A stretch of 36,854 bases of DNA from positions 1 through 36,854 of the forward strand of contig CANRPI010000008.1 in assembly GCA_947632475.1 (NCBI GenBank), given 5' to 3'. Numbering within the stretch: the stretch's first letter is position 1; every line of letters begins with the position of its first letter. The notes below the pieces were generated by a model. The model was not told where the DNA came from. It saw only the letters and a program-made list of their open reading frames with translations, and searched no databases. The position numbers and the translations under genes are program-made. This stretch comes from an uncultured Clostridia bacterium (lineage in GTDB: Bacteria > Bacillota > Clostridia > TANB77 > CAG-508). Shown piece by piece: positions 34,077-36,854 of the stretch.

Positions 34077-34178
34077 TAAAATGCACCTCCTTGTTTGTAT
34101 ACTCGCTAATCCTTAAATCTTAGGTAATTAGCTATTGCTAATTTTTTGGAACCTTGACTAAGCGGATTACAGTTATTT
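34077..34178 (-). ncRNA. probable ribosomal protein L21 leader
   Basis: About 100 nt of 5' UTR between the promoter and rplU. TAATCC near its start pairs with GGATTA near its end, enclosing TTAGC-AATA-GCTAA and a conserved-looking GCTTAGTCAAGGTTCC segment. Position and closed-stem layout fit the L21 leader family, which mediates autoregulation. Assigned by position and pairing only. Confidence 0.55.
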
Positions 34179-34207
34179 ATTTTAACATAATTTGCCTGAG
34201 TTGTCAA
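34179..34207 (-). promoter_or_regulatory. rplU promoter
   Basis: TTGACA (34207-34202), 17 bp, TAAAAT (34184-34179), a strong housekeeping promoter. Confidence 0.85.
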
Positions 34208-34260
34208 TTATTTTTTTTAAAAATTTAGACAATGAAATTATGTTATCTTTAACATTAAAC

Positions 34261-34306
34261 GTTGCCTTGGCTACAGTTCTGTATAAGAACTGGGTTGATA
34301 AGCAAC
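34261..34306 (+). other. nested stem-loop of unknown role
   Basis: GTTGC (34261) pairs with GCAAC (34302) and encloses CAGTTCT-5-AGAACTG. It lies upstream of the rplU promoter, outside any gene. It could be a small RNA or an element remnant; no family recognised. Confidence 0.35.
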
Positions 34307-34337
34307 TACATAAATAAAAAAGCTCACATTGGAATAC

Positions 34338-34379
34338 GAAGAAATGGAGTGGTAGCTTTCCCTATCACTCCATTTCTTC
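34338..34379 (-). terminator. hairpin after the membrane-anchored protein gene
   Basis: Perfect 14-bp stem GAAGAAATGGAGTG with its mirror, 9 bp past the stop at 34388. The T-run is better on the plus strand, so termination on the minus strand is plausible but not certain. Confidence 0.55.
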
Positions 34380-34387
34380 ATTTTTCT

Positions 34388-35092
34388 TTATAATCCATTA
34401 ATAAACATTGTTAATGTATCGTTTATTTGTTTATTTATGCTAGTATTATTAAAAACTTCAATATCATCTTTATTTGATGATTTTTCTAAATTTATTTCTT
34501 TAAATAGCTTCTTGTATTGTTCCTCAACATTAAGCAATTCATTTGTATCTGTTATTGTTCCATCCGAATTTATTTTTAATTTTATTTTTCCTTCTTCTAT
34601 TGCATGTATTCCAGCATCTGATTCAGTTGTAAAAAGTTGGTTAAGAATTATTTCATCATTAACTATTATATAGTTTCCCCATAATGCATGATCAATTTCA
34701 GTCATATAATGATAACTAAATGTTCCATTATCTAATAAACATAATTCATATTGAGCAGTACTATCAGCATTTAATTTTTTTGAATATTTATATATTCCTT
34801 TTATATTATCATATGAGTAAGCGCTTTGGGTATTATCTACTACACTCTCTGAATTATTTTTTGCTGTTTCAGTATTAGTATTTGTTTTTTCTATAATTGT
34901 TGACTCGTTTTTAGCACTCTCTAATAATGATACCCTGTTACTTAATTCACTAACTTGCTCTGTAGCATTTGTTTTATCGTCATTTAATTTATAAATAAAA
35001 AATGCCATAACTCCAATAGTAATAATTGCAATAATTAAGAAAAATGTTGATAAACTAATCTTTGTAGTTTTCTTTTCTTCCACATTTTTCAC
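34388..35092 (-). CDS. membrane-anchored protein of unknown function
   Basis: A 234-residue protein with one membrane helix near residues 13-34 (STFFLIIAIITIGVMAFFIY), a short coiled coil (ATEQVSELSNRVSLLESA) and a low-complexity Thr/Asn/Glu linker. An extracellular domain from about residue 88 follows (YDNIKGIYKYSKKL, LCLLDNGTFSYHYM, HALWGNYIIVNDEIILNQ), resembling small beta-rich lipocalin-like or DUF domains that sense a ligand or pack against the wall. No family recognised. The GGGGGG ribosome binding site sits 5 bases before ATG 35092, and a promoter with 17-bp spacing lies upstream. It is transcribed alone. Confidence 0.75.
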   Translation of the reverse strand: MKNVEEKKTTKISLSTFFLIIAIITIGVMAFFIYKLNDDKTNATEQVSELSNRVSLLESAKNESTIIEKTNTNTETAKNNSESVVDNTQSAYSYDNIKGIYKYSKKLNADSTAQYELCLLDNGTFSYHYMTEIDHALWGNYIIVNDEIILNQLFTTESDAGIHAIEEGKIKLKINSDGTITDTNELLNVEEQYKKLFKEINLEKSSNKDDIEVFNNTSINKQINDTLTMFINGL

Positions 35093-35116
35093 CCCCCATT
35101 TTCTTTTATATTACTT

Positions 35117-35145
35117 TTTATATCACATTCGCTTTTATTTTACAA
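35117..35145 (-). promoter_or_regulatory. promoter of the membrane-anchored protein
   Basis: TTGTAA (35145-35140), 17 bp ending TGTGA, TATAAA (35122-35117) on the minus strand. Confidence 0.6.
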
Positions 35146-35280
35146 TACTTTTTAGAAATGTTTTTCGGAATGTTCTAAATATTCTTTCCAATTAGTTTGC
35201 TATACTTTTATTCAAATTCTTTATATAATTTAAATTGAAAAGAACAATGATAAATATTACATATTACCAGATACGACTTT

Positions 35281-35676
35281 ATGGATAATGCAGATATTCC
35301 TGTTGTTTTAGGATATAATAAAGTTATGACTGCTAAAGAATTTGAAAAAAGTTATTTTTGGGCTGATGCAAAAATGGACTGGTCTAAGACAATGAGAGCA
35401 AATGACTATCAAAGAAATGCAGGTTTAGATGATTATTTTAAACAAACTGAAGGAGATAGACTTGATGATATTATTTTCTCCAAAAATTATGCAGAAACAA
35501 TTTCGGAAATAATAGATTTTGCAATTTCAATTTATAACAGAAAACTTGTAATATGTGCATATTTGTATGATGATGTTCCTGATGATATAAAAGGAGTATA
35601 TGAAAGTAGTATTACTTCAGATACATTAAAGCAGTTGGAACAAGTGAAAAATCTCCAAATAAAAAATTTAAACTAA
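35281..35676 (+). CDS. hypothetical protein, possibly N-terminally truncated
   Basis: A 131-residue frame on the plus strand, mostly soluble and acidic, with MDNADIPVVLGYNKVM, EFEKSYFWADAKMDWSKTM and DDVPDDIKGVYESSI. There is no recognisable domain. ATG 35281 has no ribosome binding site. The same frame continues upstream for ten codons (ILHITRYDF) to a TAA at 35251, and those residues read as natural sequence. A lost or mutated start, or a fragment of a longer gene, is therefore likely. It is one of only two genes on the plus strand. Confidence 0.5.
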   Translation: MDNADIPVVLGYNKVMTAKEFEKSYFWADAKMDWSKTMRANDYQRNAGLDDYFKQTEGDRLDDIIFSKNYAETISEIIDFAISIYNRKLVICAYLYDDVPDDIKGVYESSITSDTLKQLEQVKNLQIKNLN

Positions 35677-35685
35677 AAGAATAAT

Positions 35686-35725
35686 GGCAGAGTTTTGGCA
35701 AAGTTTTGGCAAAGTTTTGGCAGAG
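35686..35725 (+). repeat. 11-bp tandem repeats
   Basis: Three full units and a partial fourth of GCARAGTTTTG directly after the stop of the previous frame. Confidence 0.8.
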
Positions 35726-35791
35726 TATATTTGGACTAATGTAAAATGAGCATAATTATATAATTAAGATATATAATTTAAGGTAGTAAGT

Positions 35792-35968
35792 ATGGAGTTT
35801 AAAATGGTAGATGTAATAGAAATAACAATAAATGAATTTAAAGAAAAAATCTATGATAGATATATTAAATTATTTCCAGAAGATGAACAAAGAGAATGGA
35901 GAAAAATATGGATGAAAATAGAACATTTTATTGAAATTACGCAAAAAAAATATGGGTTAAAAATTTGA
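35792..35968 (+). CDS. small hypothetical protein
   Basis: A 58-residue frame, MEFKMVDVIEITINEFKEK to the end KYGLKI. It is a charged helical protein with two Trp residues (EWRKIWMKIEH). AAGG lies 8 bases before ATG 35792. Together with the gene at 35281 it may be a short plus-strand unit, but no promoter is evident. No family recognised. Confidence 0.45.
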   Translation: MEFKMVDVIEITINEFKEKIYDRYIKLFPEDEQREWRKIWMKIEHFIEITQKKYGLKI

Positions 35969-35982
35969 TTTCTAATCTGTAT

Positions 35983-36081
35983 TTTTGGTGCAGATGACGT
36001 AGATATTTACAACTCGCGTGGCTCACTTGGAGAATCAATTAATTTATTAAAGTATATCATATTTTTGATAAATTTGAAAAT
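35983..36081 (+). other. intergenic, possible coding remnant
   Basis: A short frame reading GADDVDIYNSRGSLGES uses GC-richer codons (TCG CGT GGC) unlike its neighbours. It has no start and may be the end of a lost gene. Confidence 0.25.
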
Positions 36082-36108
36082 ACGGTAATTACAAAATGTA
36101 ATTACCGT
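36082..36108. terminator. bidirectional terminator
   Basis: Perfect stem ACGGTAATTACA-AAA-TGTAATTACCGT between the convergent genes at 35792 and 36144. Confidence 0.75.
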
Positions 36109-36143
36109 TTAATGAAAGGTATATAGGCTTATATTTATTTAGA

Positions 36144-36596
36144 CTAGATGTTCTTGAATTTTAAAAGAATAAATTTGCATAAGTATAATACTACTAACGA
36201 TACAATATACGTTATAGTCCATACGAAAATTCCTCCTAATACTGAAAGTCCAAGTGAAAATGGCCAAAAAATGTAATTGTCTTCTTTGGAAGTTGATAAT
36301 ACTTCAAAGTTTTGGTCGTATTTCACTATCATTGAACACTCATCATTCATAAATTTAACTGTAATCACATCATCATTTATAAAGATATTACAGTTTGTCT
36401 TCAACAATAAATCTGGATTTTGTTGAATATGAGTGATCTGATTTTCCAGTGCTTCATAATCACTTGCTGTAGCAGGTACCATGTCGTAAGATAAAAACAA
36501 AGTTATTCCTACAACGACACTGATTATTACACTTATAGCAAAACCTATCTTTTCTTCAGTTTTCATTCTTTTTAAACATTGAGTAAACCGTTTCAT
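36144..36596 (-). CDS. small two-helix membrane protein of unknown function
   Basis: A 150-residue protein with membrane helices near residues 18-38 (IGFAISVIISVVVGITLFL) and 112-140. Between them is an extracytoplasmic domain (ALENQITHIQQNPDLLLK, NIFINDDVITVKFMNDE) that might hold a small beta fold. No family recognised. AAGGAGG lies 8 bases before ATG 36596, and a near-consensus promoter is present. Transcribed on its own and closed by the terminator at 36082. Confidence 0.72.
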   Translation of the reverse strand: MKRFTQCLKRMKTEEKIGFAISVIISVVVGITLFLSYDMVPATASDYEALENQITHIQQNPDLLLKTNCNIFINDDVITVKFMNDECSMIVKYDQNFEVLSTSKEDNYIFWPFSLGLSVLGGIFVWTITYIVSLVVLYLCKFILLKFKNI

Positions 36597-36685
36597 AAAA
36601 AAATCCTCCTTAAAATAATTATTTTACAATAGTTACATATATATACCTGTGATGAAAACAGGAGTACAAAAATAAGTCTAGAATA

Positions 36686-36714
36686 ATTATATCATAGTAA
36701 CATAATATCTTCAA
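36686..36714 (-). promoter_or_regulatory. promoter of the two-helix membrane protein
   Basis: TTGAAG (36714-36709), 17 bp ending TGA, TATAAT (36691-36686). The 5' UTR of about 85 bases holds a CCTGTTTTCATCACAGG hairpin near 36640. Confidence 0.7.
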
Positions 36715-36743
36715 CGGTTTACAAATAAAATATTTTATTATAT

Positions 36744-36854
36744 TTATTTATATTCTCCAAAGTTTATAAGTGTAGTCCTATATTCTTCATCTATGCTTTT
36801 TAACATATTATCAAACTTTTCATAATTTTCTTTAGTATTATATATAAGACCAGA
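36744..36854 (-). CDS. C-terminal end of an unknown protein (runs off right edge)
   Basis: The last 36 codons of a minus-strand gene, ending YRTTLINFGEYK and TAA at 36744. The frame is open to the window edge and its codon use fits the genome. Too short to identify. Confidence 0.4.
   Translation of the reverse strand, partial: SGLIYNTKENYEKFDNMLKSIDEEYRTTLINFGEYK

Overview
The window comes from a very AT-rich, low-GC Gram-positive genome, most likely an uncultured gut-type Clostridia member. The signs are AGGAGG-type ribosome binding sites, AGA as the main arginine codon, Firmicutes-type L21, L27 and Obg proteins, and consensus TTGAnn / TATAAT promoters with 17-bp spacers. Almost every gene lies on the minus strand, so transcription runs from high to low coordinates. 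The exceptions are two small genes near 35.3-36 kb.

Layout, following transcription. 36.9-34.4 kb: small unknown genes and structured intergenic DNA. 34.2-33.3 kb: rplU-rpmA behind a consensus promoter and a probable L21 leader, closed by a strong terminator. 33.2-25.3 kb: a surface-glycan operon with a HAD-type protein, three GT-B glycosyltransferases, two small coiled-coil proteins and a GT4-GT2 fusion. 25.2-19.8 kb: a cell-wall hydrolase pair (amidase and glucosaminidase) that share the same four C-terminal repeat modules. 19.6-13.45 kb: a second glycan operon with a polyprenyl-phosphate-type glycosyltransferase, a frameshifted multi-spanning protein, two GT2 enzymes and an O-antigen ligase/polymerase-like protein. 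Its promoter is nearly identical to that of the first glycan operon. 13.1-9.8 kb: two pilin-like secreted proteins with hypervariable-looking C-termini. 9.6-2.2 kb: further glycosyltransferases (one frameshifted), a Wzm/Wzt-type ABC exporter, prs, a GtrA/GtrB pair and trpS. 2.1-0.8 kb: obg. Left edge: the start of a third pilin-like gene.

The most interesting system is the family of three pilin-like genes. They begin with a prepilin-like segment. Two end in C-type-lectin/FGE-like tails whose codon pattern (runs of NNY codons in a GC-richer tail) looks like variable regions of a diversity-generating retroelement (DGR). Two of the three sit next to a module of 196-197 bp bounded by inverted copies of a 13-bp-arm palindrome (arms TTTTAATTAAGTA, centre CAA or TTG). 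Each module holds a hairpin terminator and one promoter, with identical internal spacings (4 / 48 / 17 / 14 bp). The module at 589-785 points at its gene (ON). The module at 13261-13456 is in the opposite orientation relative to its gene (OFF). A fifth, solitary site at 11518-11546 lies in front of the middle gene. Inversion between that site and the far repeat would bring the same promoter to bear on the middle gene. This predicts phase-variable, alternating expression of hypervariable surface proteins. No recombinase, reverse transcriptase or template repeat is visible here, so both machineries would have to act in trans.

Start codons were chosen by ribosome binding site where possible. Functions rest on motifs read by eye; no database search was run.
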